A stretch of 64,000 nucleotides of DNA, taken from positions 10,044,001-10,108,000 of the forward strand of contig NZ_CP085193.1 in NCBI RefSeq assembly GCF_024298965.1, written 5' to 3'. Positions within the stretch are counted from its first letter, which is position 1. The number at the start of each line of letters is the position of its first letter. Under the pieces are notes generated by a model. The model did no database searches. It was not told the origin of the DNA and saw only the letters and a program-made list of their open reading frames with translations. The position numbers and the translations under genes were made by a program. The DNA is from Streptomyces rapamycinicus NRRL 5491. Lineage in GTDB: Bacteria > Actinomycetota > Actinomycetes > Streptomycetales > Streptomycetaceae. Below are positions 28,048 through 36,317 of the stretch, piece by piece.

Positions 28048-28065
28048 CACCGCCGGTCAGGTCGC

Positions 28066-28455
28066 GCGGTGCGCTCCCTCCCGCCGGGCGCCGAGCCATA
28101 TGTGGTCGGCGTCGTGACCATGCCGATTACCGTCGCGACCACGATGTAGATCCAGATTTTGTCCTGGTGACCGATGCTGGTCAGCCAGGAGCTGAAATAG
28201 GGTGCGGTGCCGCCGAACAGGGCAACGGCCGACGCGTAGGGGAGCCCGGTTCCGGTCGTGCGCACCGAGGTCGGGAACAGTTCGGCGTAAATGGCCGCCA
28301 CGAGCCTGGCAACCAGCAGCACCAGCGGCGAGAACACTCCGATGCTCGCGTGGGTGGGGCACAGGGCGATGGCGAATCCGCCGGCCGACATCATGCCGAC
28401 GGTCAACGTCAAGGCTTTCTTGCGGCCGTGACGGTCGGCTTCCTTCGCTTGCCCG
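28066..28455 (-). pseudogene. Remnant of an MHS-type MFS transporter
   Basis: Two pieces of a metabolite:proton symporter are fused. The first (ADRHGRKKALTLTVGMMS, PTHASIGVFSPLVLLVARLV) matches the MFS loop 2-3 signature and following helices. It then joins directly to a C-terminal piece (AAIYAELFPTSVRTTGTGLP, ALFGGTAPYFSSWLTSIGHQ, a final helix), where a whole transporter has about seven more helices. The N-terminus is missing, and no natural stop is found: the frame runs on into the antisense of the lyase gene. So there was an internal deletion plus loss of both ends. Because it starts next to the operator at 28484, the intact gene may once have been the importer for the adjacent catabolic island. 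Confidence 0.8.
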
Positions 28456-28483
28456 GTCGATCCGCCATCGCCTTAGGCTGGAG

Positions 28484-28498
28484 TACCGTATTACGGTA
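28484..28498. promoter_or_regulatory. 15-bp operator TACCGTATTACGGTA (copy 1)
   Basis: Two perfect 7-base arms (TACCGTA / TACGGTA) around a central T, 62 bases before the ATG of the ene-reductase and close to the remnant transporter. An identical 15-mer lies at 35743 and a related site at 35634 before the GntR gene. Size and symmetry fit a FadR/GntR-type dimer. The cognate regulator is probably the GntR protein at 34901-35599. Confidence 0.85.
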
Positions 28499-28559
28499 AT
28501 CTTGTCTGTCGAGATGCCGTGCGGCAGCCGTACGGCTCGTCACCAGAGAGGTGTTCAGC

Positions 28560-29642
28560 ATGCCCAGCGCAGAGTTCCCGGCCCCGGAGATGCGCCCCTT
28601 GCGGCTCCGGGAGGTCACGGTTCCCAACCGTGTCTGGATGTCCCCCATGGCCCAGTACTCCGCCGGGGCCGAGGGGAAGCCGGCCGACTGGCACCTCGTG
28701 CACTACGGCGCGCGTGCGGTCGGTGGTGCGGGCCTGATCATGGTTGAGTCCACGGCCGTCGGACCGCGGCACCGGACCACCTCGGCGGACCTGGGCATCT
28801 GGAGCGAGGAGCAGGCGGCGGCGCATCGGCGCCTGACCTCGTTCATCGCCGAGCACGGCGGAGTTCCCGCGGTTCAGTTGATAGCCGCGGGACGAAAGGG
28901 TTCCCACCAGCTTCCGTGGGAAGGCGCTGGACAGAACGGCCCGGTGAGCCCGTCCGACGGCGGATGGGAAACGTTCGGTCCGTCGGCGATCCCGTTCGGG
29001 GACCTCGCTGTGCCACGGGAAGCCACCCGGGCGGACATCGACGAGGCCGTCGAGGCGTTCGCCCACGCGGCGCGGATGGCTCACCAGGCCGGGTACGACG
29101 TCGTGGAGATCCACGCCTCGCACGGATACCTGCTGCACCAGTTCCTCTCCCCCCTGTCCAACAGCAGGACGGACGAGTACGGGGGGAGCCTGCAGAACCG
29201 GATGCGCCTCCCGCTGCGTGTGGCCCGCGCCGTCCGCGAAGCGTTTCCGGCGAGCAAGCCGGTCTTCGTCCGCATCACCGCCACGGACTGGGCCAAGGGC
29301 GGCATCTCCATTGACGAGGCGTCGACTTTCGCCAAGGAGCTGGCGGCCGTGGGCATCGACCTTCTCGACGTCACGTCCGGTGTGCTGGTCCGAGACGCCC
29401 GGCCGCCGGCTCGGGACGGAGTCAACGTCGAGTTCGCGAAGACGCTCAAGAAAGCTTCGGGGATCGCGGTCGCCCCGGTCGGAGAGATACGCGACCTTTC
29501 GCTGGTCGGCGATGTCGTCGCCGAGGGTCACGTGGATGCCGTGCTCGTCGGGCGCGCTCTGCTCCGTGACCCCTACTTCGCGTTGCGCAACCGGGCCGGT
29601 GACAGGTTGGCCTGGCCGAATCAGTACCACCGCGCGGTGTGA
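28560..29642 (+). CDS. NADH:flavin oxidoreductase, Old Yellow Enzyme family (YqjM-like)
   Basis: 360 residues from ATG 28560, with GAGAGG 8 bases upstream. FMN-dependent TIM barrel: RPLRLREVTVPNRVWMSPMA at the start, AVGGAGLIMVESTAVGP, PAVQLIAAGRKGS, AARMAHQAGYDVVEIHASHG YLL with the His pair that binds the substrate carbonyl, FLSPLSNSRTDEYGGSLQNR and a C-terminal FMN-phosphate motif (VLVGRALLRDPYFALR). The sequence in place of the usual Cys sensor reads SPMAQYS, so the YqjM-type Cys is replaced by Ala. It should reduce an activated C=C bond. First gene of the island behind the operator at 28484. Confidence 0.9.
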   Translation: MPSAEFPAPEMRPLRLREVTVPNRVWMSPMAQYSAGAEGKPADWHLVHYGARAVGGAGLIMVESTAVGPRHRTTSADLGIWSEEQAAAHRRLTSFIAEHGGVPAVQLIAAGRKGSHQLPWEGAGQNGPVSPSDGGWETFGPSAIPFGDLAVPREATRADIDEAVEAFAHAARMAHQAGYDVVEIHASHGYLLHQFLSPLSNSRTDEYGGSLQNRMRLPLRVARAVREAFPASKPVFVRITATDWAKGGISIDEASTFAKELAAVGIDLLDVTSGVLVRDARPPARDGVNVEFAKTLKKASGIAVAPVGEIRDLSLVGDVVAEGHVDAVLVGRALLRDPYFALRNRAGDRLAWPNQYHRAV

Positions 29643-29746
29643 GGCCTCCGGCATGAGGATCACCTCCTCGACGGTCAGCCTGGGCCCGGGGATCTTTGGA
29701 CCATGATGCAATACAGTGAATCACGATGCGGCACAAGGAGTCTGTG

Positions 29747-30544
29747 ATGTCGAAGGTAGGCGGGACGACGACACGTGTGGTCCAGCGCTCGGGTGACACG
29801 ACGATCCGGTACACGATCAGCGGCCCGGCCGATGGACCGGCGGTGGTCTTCGTCCACGGCTGGGGATGCGACCGTGATGACTTCGGCGAGGTGACCGCCT
29901 TCCTCCCCGAGCACTACCGCGTCCTTGCGGTCGATCTCGCCGAGCACGGTGAGTCCCGGTCCGCACGAGATGTCTGGACGATGGAAGAGTTCGCCCGCGA
30001 CGTGGCGGCGGTGGTGGAGGCCGAGCGCGTCGGCAGCTGTGTCGTGGTCGGGCACTCGCTCGGCGGAGCGGTGGCCGTCGAAGTCGGCCGGCTGCTGCCC
30101 GATGTGGTCTCGCATGTGGTCGCGCTCGACGCCTTGCACTATCTCTCCCTGTTTCCCGTACAGGACGAGAGCCAGGTGCAGGCGATGCTGCGGTCGTTCA
30201 GTGAAGACTTCCCCGCGGGGGTGCGGGGCATGGTCGAGGCCGGTTCACCGGCCGGCACCGATCCGGGGTTGAAGGACGCGTACTTCGAGAAGATGGTGTC
30301 CGTGCGGCAGCCCGCGGGCTTGGCGTCGCTCGAGGGCCTGGTGCGCTGGCGCATGGATGACGTGCTGCGCGAGGTGAAGCAGCCGATCACCGTGTTCGCG
30401 GTGCGTGAGATCCTCACGCAAGAGGCGATCGACCGCTACGGTGATCGCATCCGCATCGTGCCCGTCGACTTGGGCAGTCATCACTTTCACCGCGAGTCGC
30501 CCGAGGGCACGGCCGAACTCGTGGCCCGAGTGGTAGCCGAATAA
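29747..30544 (+). CDS. Alpha/beta hydrolase
   Basis: 265 residues; ATG 29747 follows AAGGAG by 7 bases. The fold is clear: VVFVHGWGCDRDDFGEVTAF with the oxyanion-hole region, LAVDLAEHGESRSARD, and the nucleophile elbow VVVGHSLGGAVAVEVG with Ser. A late acidic residue and the His of VDLGSHHFHRESPE complete a probable triad. It would cleave an ester, lactone or C-C bond of a ring-derived intermediate. It lies 104 bases after the ene-reductase gene and converges with the IclR gene. The reaction is unassigned. Confidence 0.86.
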   Translation: MSKVGGTTTRVVQRSGDTTIRYTISGPADGPAVVFVHGWGCDRDDFGEVTAFLPEHYRVLAVDLAEHGESRSARDVWTMEEFARDVAAVVEAERVGSCVVVGHSLGGAVAVEVGRLLPDVVSHVVALDALHYLSLFPVQDESQVQAMLRSFSEDFPAGVRGMVEAGSPAGTDPGLKDAYFEKMVSVRQPAGLASLEGLVRWRMDDVLREVKQPITVFAVREILTQEAIDRYGDRIRIVPVDLGSHHFHRESPEGTAELVARVVAE

Positions 30545-30587
30545 GACCACCGCCGGGCCATCCGGCTCGTGGCCGCTGCCGGGGCTG

Positions 30588-31403
30588 TCAGGAGGATGAG
30601 ATCAGTCGGCTGATCTCATCCGCCGCGGCGATGACCGACTGCGCCAGGTTCTTCTCCCGTGCGCTGTCGTAGCGGATCTCCGGCATGGAGAGCGTGAGCG
30701 CCGCGATGGGTTGCTCGGCCGAGTTCGTGACGACCGCGGCGATCGAGGAGACGTGCGGGCGGTACCACGACGACGAGATGTTGAGCGCGTACCCGCGTTC
30801 GGCGGTCCGGGCGATCTCCTGCCGGAGTTCATCCGCGTCCGGCATGGGGAACTCCGCGAACTCCTGAAGTTCGCGCCGCAGCAGTTGATCGACCTCCGCG
30901 GCCTCCAGGTGCGCCATGATGGCGACCCCCGCCGAGGTGGCTTGCAGGGGCAGCCGCGTGCCGATGTCGAGAAACACTCGAACGACGTGTGTGCTGTCCT
31001 CTCGCGCGACGACGACGTAATCCTCACCGTCGCGGAGGCCGAGGTGGACGGTCTCGTCCGTCTCGGCCGCGAGGCGCTTGATGACGGGTCCCGCCACCTC
31101 CCGGAGGTCCTGCTCTCCGGCGCCCCGCAGTCCGAGGGCGAGAGCCTTCATCGTCACACCCCACCGCGCGTGCTCGGGGTCGACGACCCGTAGCCAGCCG
31201 GCCTGCTGGAGTGTCACCAGGCATCGCTGTACCGAGCTCTTCGGAATGTGCGTCACGCGGGACAGTTCCGAGACGCCGATCGGCTGTCGCAGGGCGACTT
31301 CTTCGAAGACGCGGAGTGTGCTCAGCACGCTGTTCATCGATCGGACGCCGGCGCTCCGTTTGTCCTGGCCGGAGCCGTCCTTGTCGCCCTCTTCTATGCG
31401 CAT
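30588..31403 (-). CDS. IclR-family transcriptional regulator
   Basis: 271 residues. An N-terminal winged helix (MNSVLSTLRVFEEVALRQPI, VSELSRVTHIPKSSVQRCLV) and a GAF-like effector domain (LAAETDETVHLGLRDGEDYV, LPLQATSAGVAIMAHLEAAE, NISSSWYRPHVSSIAAVVT) make the standard IclR layout. The chosen ATG has a poor ribosome site; a second ATG 22 codons later (before NSVLSTL) may be the real start. It is divergent from the CapA-like gene and convergent with the hydrolase, so it may control this island alongside the GntR protein. IclR members usually respond to aromatic or small organic acids. Confidence 0.9.
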   Translation of the reverse strand: MRIEEGDKDGSGQDKRSAGVRSMNSVLSTLRVFEEVALRQPIGVSELSRVTHIPKSSVQRCLVTLQQAGWLRVVDPEHARWGVTMKALALGLRGAGEQDLREVAGPVIKRLAAETDETVHLGLRDGEDYVVVAREDSTHVVRVFLDIGTRLPLQATSAGVAIMAHLEAAEVDQLLRRELQEFAEFPMPDADELRQEIARTAERGYALNISSSWYRPHVSSIAAVVTNSAEQPIAALTLSMPEIRYDSAREKNLAQSVIAAADEISRLISSS

Positions 31404-31552
31404 AAGGCAAAAACCCTATCACCCGGCGTGACCTCGTTTCGGTGCGATCCGACCCGGCGCGCACCTGCCCGATCGACCCCTTCTGCTTTACGTATACACT
31501 CGAACTGGATTACATTGCGGCACAACGTATCGCGCTGTGGAACGGAGACACC

Positions 31553-32695
31553 ATGGATCTCAACGTCGTAGGAGATGTCGTCGTCTCAGGGCTGCCGCGG
31601 CGCCCGATCCGGGATCCTGCCCGACCGGGCGACTCGGCCTTCGGGCTGCTCCGGGGCGGTGATCTGACGATCGGCAACCTGGAGGTACCGCTCACCGCGT
31701 CCGGGGAGCGTGCCGAGAAACTGGTCGCGATGCGCGCCCCGACGTCGGGCGCGGCGGAACTGGCGGCTCTGGGCTTCGACGTCATGTCCCTGGCCATGAA
31801 CCACGCCATGGACTACGGCGCCGAGGGCATGCGCGACACGGCGCGGGCACTGGACGCCGCGGGAGTCCGGCACGCCGGCTTCGGCGAATCGATCTCCGAG
31901 GCGACCCGTCCCCGTGTGGTGTCCGCCGGCGAGAGCAGCCTGGCCTTTTTCAGCTTCTGCTCCGCACTCCCACTGGGTGCCAACGCCACTGCCGACCGGG
32001 CGGGCATCGGAGCGATCCGGGTGCGCCAGAGCTTCGAGTTCGACAGCGGTTTCATGGATGAGACACCCGGTACGCCTCCCTTCGTGCACTCGAGCGCGCA
32101 CGAGCCGGACGTGCTGGCGGCCGAGGCTCTGATCCGCGAGGCCAGGAAGCGCAACGACTTCGTGGTCGTCGCGCTGCACTGGGGCGTTCCGTTCTGCTAC
32201 CTGCCGACGGCGCAAGGCCCGCTGGCGCAGTACCAGCAGCCCTTGGCGCGGCGCTTGATCCACGCCGGGGCGGACCTCATCATCGGGCACCACCCGCACT
32301 GCCTCCATCCGGTCGAGTTCTACGAGGGCGGCCTGATCCTCTATTCGACCGGGAACTTCGTCTTCGACTGGTGCGACGGGTGGAGCCCGGGCTCGATGGT
32401 CGCGAAGGAAGACGCTCATCCCTCCGCTCCCTATCAGCCGGCCTTGCTGAAGGGGCCCTGGTACGAGAGTGCGGTGTTCCGGGTGCGGCTGGGAGGGGCC
32501 GCCGGGCCCGAGCTCCGCCTGGACCCCATCGAACTCGACGCGGACAGTCAGCCGATCATTCCGAGGCCCGGGGCGGCGGCCTCGATCCTCGCCCGGTTCG
32601 CCGAGGCATCGAGGGAGCTGGATCCGTCCATCGTGGTGGACGAGGACGGACACGTACGGCGCCGGGTGGCTGCCGGACCGGACGCCGATGCCTAG
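31553..32695 (+). CDS. CapA/PgsA-family metallophosphatase-like protein
   Basis: 380 residues, ATG behind ACGGAGA. The PGA_cap calcineurin-like fold is recognised by MDLNVVGDVVVSG, GDLTIGNLEVPLT, GFDVMSLAMNHAMDYGAEGM, FVVVALHWGVPFCY, and HAGADLIIGHHPHCLHPVEF with GLILYSTGNFVFDW. The Asp/Asn/His residues for two metals are present. CapA proteins are named from poly-gamma-glutamate capsule synthesis, but cytoplasmic members without a membrane anchor also occur in catabolic clusters. No signal or transmembrane segment is found here. Followed by a deacetylase-fold hydrolase and an M20 hydrolase, so it probably serves the same pathway. Confidence 0.87.
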   Translation: MDLNVVGDVVVSGLPRRPIRDPARPGDSAFGLLRGGDLTIGNLEVPLTASGERAEKLVAMRAPTSGAAELAALGFDVMSLAMNHAMDYGAEGMRDTARALDAAGVRHAGFGESISEATRPRVVSAGESSLAFFSFCSALPLGANATADRAGIGAIRVRQSFEFDSGFMDETPGTPPFVHSSAHEPDVLAAEALIREARKRNDFVVVALHWGVPFCYLPTAQGPLAQYQQPLARRLIHAGADLIIGHHPHCLHPVEFYEGGLILYSTGNFVFDWCDGWSPGSMVAKEDAHPSAPYQPALLKGPWYESAVFRVRLGGAAGPELRLDPIELDADSQPIIPRPGAAASILARFAEASRELDPSIVVDEDGHVRRRVAAGPDADA

Positions 32696-32763
32696 GCGCA
32701 CCGCCCGCCGGAGTGTCTTTCGCGCCACCGGCGACACTCGACGTAGATCTCCTTGGAGGAAGC

Positions 32764-33657
32764 ATGACCGAACAGCAGCCGTGGCAGTGGGATGAGCCGA
32801 CCTGGCGTGGGCACGTCGGACGCGTACGCGCCGGGCGCCGGCTGCGGCCGGAGTCGTGGCCGGGGGGTGCCAAGGTAGCCGTGACCCTGTCCTTCGACTC
32901 CGACCACGAGACACCCGCGCTGCGCGACGGCGAAACCCTCCCGGGCAAGCTCGCACAAGGCGAATACGGCGCCCGCGTCGGTGTACCGAGGATCCTGAAA
33001 CTGCTTGAACGCTTCAATGCGCCGTCGTCGTTCTTTGTGCCCGCCGTCTCCGCCCTGCTCCACGAGGGCGAGGTCAAGTCCTACGTGGATGCCGGGCACG
33101 AGGTCGCGCTGCACGGCTGGATACATGAACGCAATACGCAGCTGCCACCCGAAGCGGAGCGCGACCTCGCGTTCCGCGCGATGGACACGCTGGAGGGTCT
33201 CGCCGGGACGCGGCCGGTCGGCATCCGCACCCCGTCATGGGATTTCTCGCCGCACACCCTGGAGATCACCCGCGAGCTGGGCCTGACATACGACTCGTCC
33301 TTGATGGCCGACGACGACTGCTACGAGATCGTGGCCGACGGCGAGCCGACCGGCATCGTCGAGCTGCCCCCCGAGTGGATTCGCGACGACCTGGCGTACT
33401 TCACGATGGACCGGTTCACCTCGCTGCGGCCGTACACACCGCCGCGCGGGGTGCTGACGATCTGGCGTGACGAGTTCGACGCCGCCTACACCGAAGGCGG
33501 GATCTTCCAGCTCACCATGCACCCCCACTGCATCGGCCATCGCTCACGGATCGCGATCCTCACCGAACTGCTGGACCACATCGCCTCGCACGAGGGCGTC
33601 TGGTTCGCCACGCATGCCCAGGTCGTCGACCACGTGCTCACCGAAGCGGAGAAGTGA
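32764..33657 (+). CDS. Polysaccharide deacetylase-fold hydrolase (allantoinase/cyclic-imidase-like)
   Basis: 297 residues with GGAGGA before the ATG. NodB-type barrel landmarks are VAVTLSFDSDHETPALRDGE (catalytic Asp region), GVPRILKLLERFNAPSSFFV, VDAGHEVALHGWIHERN (metal His pair), VGIRTPSWDFSPHTLEI and a late LTMHPHCIGHRSRI. The absence of a signal peptide, the HGxxHE form and the MHPH motif match the intracellular PuuE allantoinase/cyclic imide hydrolase branch rather than chitin deacetylases. It may open a cyclic amide or imide ring. The next gene, an M20 amidohydrolase, could hydrolyse the resulting half-amide. That reading is inference. Confidence 0.85.
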   Translation: MTEQQPWQWDEPTWRGHVGRVRAGRRLRPESWPGGAKVAVTLSFDSDHETPALRDGETLPGKLAQGEYGARVGVPRILKLLERFNAPSSFFVPAVSALLHEGEVKSYVDAGHEVALHGWIHERNTQLPPEAERDLAFRAMDTLEGLAGTRPVGIRTPSWDFSPHTLEITRELGLTYDSSLMADDDCYEIVADGEPTGIVELPPEWIRDDLAYFTMDRFTSLRPYTPPRGVLTIWRDEFDAAYTEGGIFQLTMHPHCIGHRSRIAILTELLDHIASHEGVWFATHAQVVDHVLTEAEK

Positions 33658-33727
33658 CGCGGGACGTCCTCGTCACCGGCGGAGCAACCGGCAACATCCC
33701 CCAACTCCCTGGAAGGAAGGTGCGGCC

Positions 33728-34891
33728 ATGTCGGACACCAAGGGGCGCGTCAAGCGCGAGTACGAGAAGAACCTGGACCTGGTCACCGGGCTCTCGCACA
33801 GGATCAACGCCAATCCTGAGCTGGCTTTCGAGGAGTACGAGACGTCGGCGGCGATCGTCGCGGCTCTCGAGAGCGGCGGTGAGTTCACGGTCGAGAAAGG
33901 GGTGGCCGATCTGACAACGGCATTCGTGGCGTCGGCCGGGTCCGGTGACCTGGTGTTCGGCGTCTGCGCGGAGATGGACGCCCTCCCCGGCATCGGTCAC
34001 GGGTGTGGTCACAACGTCATCGCCGCGTCGGCCGTGGGTGCGGCGCTGGCGCTGGCCCCGTTCGCCGACGAACTCGGACTGACGGTGCGGGTCTTCGGCA
34101 CACCTGCCGAGGAAAGCGGGACCGGCAAGGAGATCATGGTGAACCGCGGCGTCTTCGACGGGACCCACGCGGCCATCATGGTTCACCCCTCGCTGAAGGA
34201 TGTCGTCACCCCGCAGCTCCGCGCCTCCCGGTCCTGGCGCATTACGTACACGGGTCGTGGCGGGCATGCCTCGCGGCCGTGGAGCGCGCTGAACGCCGCC
34301 GACGCGACGGTCGTCGCACAGACCGCCATCGGCCTGCTGCGTCAGCAGTTGCGCGACGGCATCAGGGTGCACCACGTCGTGAAGGAAGCCGGGTCGGCCG
34401 TCAATGTCATCGCGGACCACGCCGTGGTCGACTGCATGATCCGCTGCGACACGATCGACGAGGTCGATGAGGTATGGGAGCGGGTGCGACGGTGCTTCGA
34501 CGCCGGAGCCATCGCCACCGGGGCCGGTGTGGAGTTCACGTCGCTGCCCTCCATCTACCGTGAGTTCCGCCATGACCAGGACCTGGCCCCCGTCTTCGAG
34601 TCCAACGCGAAGGCCATCGGCCGGACTTTCCCCGACTATCCCGACAAGATGTTCGGGTCGACCGACATGGGCAACGTCTCACTGCGGATCCCCGCGCTGC
34701 ACCCCATGCTTTCGTTCGATCTTCCGACCGAGGAAGGCAATCACACCGCCGCGTTCGCGGCCGCCGCGGCGGGTCCCGACGGCGACCGGTTCGTTCACGA
34801 CGCCGGACTGGCCATGGCACTGACGATCGCGGAGGTCGCGCAGTCGGAGCCGATCCGCGCGGGACTCATCGCCCGGGCCGCCAACGGCTGA
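33728..34891 (+). CDS. M20-family amidohydrolase
   Basis: 387 residues, AAGGAAGG ribosome site. The two-domain M20 layout is present: RINANPELAFEEYETSAAIV; VFGVCAEMDALPGIGHGCGH with the metal His and Cys-Gly-His; VRVFGTPAEESGTGKEIM with the catalytic Glu pair; the lid domain RITYTGRGGHASRPWSALN; and a late PMLSFDLPTEEGNHTAAF with the last metal His. This is the AbgB/IAA-amino-acid-hydrolase branch that cleaves amide bonds of N-acyl compounds. Gene order suggests action on the half-amide made by the preceding hydrolase. It converges within 9 bases with the GntR gene. Confidence 0.9.
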   Translation: MSDTKGRVKREYEKNLDLVTGLSHRINANPELAFEEYETSAAIVAALESGGEFTVEKGVADLTTAFVASAGSGDLVFGVCAEMDALPGIGHGCGHNVIAASAVGAALALAPFADELGLTVRVFGTPAEESGTGKEIMVNRGVFDGTHAAIMVHPSLKDVVTPQLRASRSWRITYTGRGGHASRPWSALNAADATVVAQTAIGLLRQQLRDGIRVHHVVKEAGSAVNVIADHAVVDCMIRCDTIDEVDEVWERVRRCFDAGAIATGAGVEFTSLPSIYREFRHDQDLAPVFESNAKAIGRTFPDYPDKMFGSTDMGNVSLRIPALHPMLSFDLPTEEGNHTAAFAAAAAGPDGDRFVHDAGLAMALTIAEVAQSEPIRAGLIARAANG

Positions 34892-34900
34892 AGAGGGGGC

Positions 34901-35599
34901 TCAGCCGACGGTGGGTTCCTGGTGTTCGAGCTGCCGGGCCGAGAGTTCGCGGAGCGTGGTCGCCGCGGCGTTGCGGACGTGGACCTCGCACGCCTCACGA
35001 GCGGCACCGGCATCACCACGCACGGCCGCGGCGTCGTGGATGGCGGCGAGCTCCCGAATGGTTTCCGGCGCTCGTCCCTCGGCCTGCATGGACAACCCGC
35101 GCAGCATCTGCACCCGGGCGTGGATGCCACGCAGGGTCGAATCGATGACCGGGTTCACCGCCCCGGCGATGAGGATGCTGTAGAACTCGTCCTTCATCGC
35201 CAGCCGCTCGGCCAGGTCGGCCTCACCGTAGGTGCCCGACATCCGCTGAAGCACCTTACCCAGGTCTTCGCGCTGCTCGGCGGTGGCCCGTTCGGCGAAG
35301 AGGGCCCCGGCCAAGCCCTCCAGGGCACACCGCACCTCGAAGAGGGCCTTGACGTCGAACGGCGTCAACTCGGTGACGACCGGGCCACGGTTGGGCACGG
35401 TGGTCACGAGTCCCTCGGATTCGAGCTGCCGCAGAACCTCGCGGATGACTGTCCGGGAGACCTCGTATCGCGCACACAACCGTGCTTCGACGAGCCGTTC
35501 ACCTGGTTCGAATTCCGACGCCAGCATGTCCTCACGGAGCAGTTCGAGCACCTGGGACCGTAGTGGCGCGGCCACGCGCTGAACTCGTCGCGCTGCCAC
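34901..35599 (-). CDS. GntR-family regulator, FadR/FCD subgroup
   Basis: 232 residues from a GTG with GGGAGGT upstream. The DNA-binding domain reads APLRSQVLELLREDMLASEF, LVEARLCARYEVSRTVIREV, LRQLESEGLVTTVPNRG. The C-terminal FCD domain is all-helical (DVKALFEVRCALEGLAGALF, LAMKDEFYSILIAGAVNPVI) with the Asp/His residues that bind a metal and a carboxylate effector. It is the natural candidate to bind TACCGTATTACGGTA at 28484 and 35743 and the related site in its own promoter at 35634. Probably a repressor relieved by a pathway acid. Confidence 0.92.
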   Translation of the reverse strand: MAARRVQRVAAPLRSQVLELLREDMLASEFEPGERLVEARLCARYEVSRTVIREVLRQLESEGLVTTVPNRGPVVTELTPFDVKALFEVRCALEGLAGALFAERATAEQREDLGKVLQRMSGTYGEADLAERLAMKDEFYSILIAGAVNPVIDSTLRGIHARVQMLRGLSMQAEGRAPETIRELAAIHDAAAVRGDAGAAREACEVHVRNAAATTLRELSARQLEHQEPTVG

Positions 35600-35633
35600 G
35601 CGACTACCTCCCTTCGAGTCAACTGTCAATAAG

Positions 35634-35647
35634 ACCGTAATATACCA
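35634..35647. promoter_or_regulatory. Related operator in the GntR promoter
   Basis: On the minus strand this reads TGGTATATTACGGT; its right nine bases (TATTACGGT) equal those of the 15-mer operators. It lies about 35 bases upstream of the GntR start, a position that suggests autoregulation. Confidence 0.6.
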
Positions 35648-35742
35648 CGGGGTGGACTGGTGTCGACTATTCCCGTCCGTAGGCCGTCGTTCCCCAGGTG
35701 TGCTTTCAGCTTCGAGGCTCAGGAGATCTTGCATTCTTGTAA

Positions 35743-35757
35743 TACCGTATTACGGTA
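35743..35757. promoter_or_regulatory. 15-bp operator TACCGTATTACGGTA (copy 2)
   Basis: Exact copy of the operator at 28484, 31 bases before the ATG of the CMD-family gene, so likely overlapping its promoter or transcript start. It lies in an A/T-richer stretch. Its identity with the first copy over 15 bases defines a local regulon. Confidence 0.88.
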
Positions 35758-35788
35758 GTAGTGTTTGCTGTTGACCGAAGGAGTGCAC

Positions 35789-36211
35789 ATGGCCACTGTT
35801 CAGGAGCCGCAGCAGTACATCGACGACATGGCGCGCAAGCGGGGCTATGTCCTCGACTACCACAAGGTGATGGCCAAGCAGGATTTCGATGTACTGCGGG
35901 CCGCCAACGGTCTCGTCGGCGCGGCGTACCTCGACCAGCGAACTCTGGACCGCAGGACGAAGGAGCTCATCTTCATCGTCAGTCTCACGGTGATGCGTGC
36001 CTCGAAGGGGCACATCCAGAGCCACATCAAGGTCGCGCTCAGCCTGGGTCTCAGCCCGCGGGAGATTCTCGAGGCGATCGAGATCAGCCTGCCCGAGGCC
36101 GGCATCGTGGCTTTCCAGACCGGTTTCGAGGCCTGGCGTGAGGTCGTCGGAGCCGACGGTCTGGAACCGACCGTGGAGGTCTTCCAGGGCGGTTCCGGCG
36201 GCGCTGCCTGA
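35789..36211 (+). CDS. Carboxymuconolactone decarboxylase-family protein lacking the redox cysteines
   Basis: 140 residues, ATG with GAAGGAG upstream. The all-helical CMD core is seen in YLDQRTLDRRTKELIFIVSL, then TVMRASKGHIQSHIKVALS and LSPREILEAIEISLPEAGIV. Where AhpD-type members have a Cys-X-X-Cys-X-X-X-His motif, this protein has Ala and Gly with the His retained, so a peroxidase role is unlikely. It belongs with non-redox CMD members that act as decarboxylases or lactonases in ring catabolism, or that have unknown functions. It follows the second operator copy and precedes the dehydrogenase gene in the same direction. Confidence 0.82.
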   Translation: MATVQEPQQYIDDMARKRGYVLDYHKVMAKQDFDVLRAANGLVGAAYLDQRTLDRRTKELIFIVSLTVMRASKGHIQSHIKVALSLGLSPREILEAIEISLPEAGIVAFQTGFEAWREVVGADGLEPTVEVFQGGSGGAA

Positions 36212-36317
36212 TGGTGCGCGAACGCGTCGGCCCCGCGGTGATCGGCGGCGGGGCGGCCTCGCCGCGCACGAGATCCACTCCCTGGTTCGGACCCACGACT
36301 CGAAAGGTGGAACGGTC

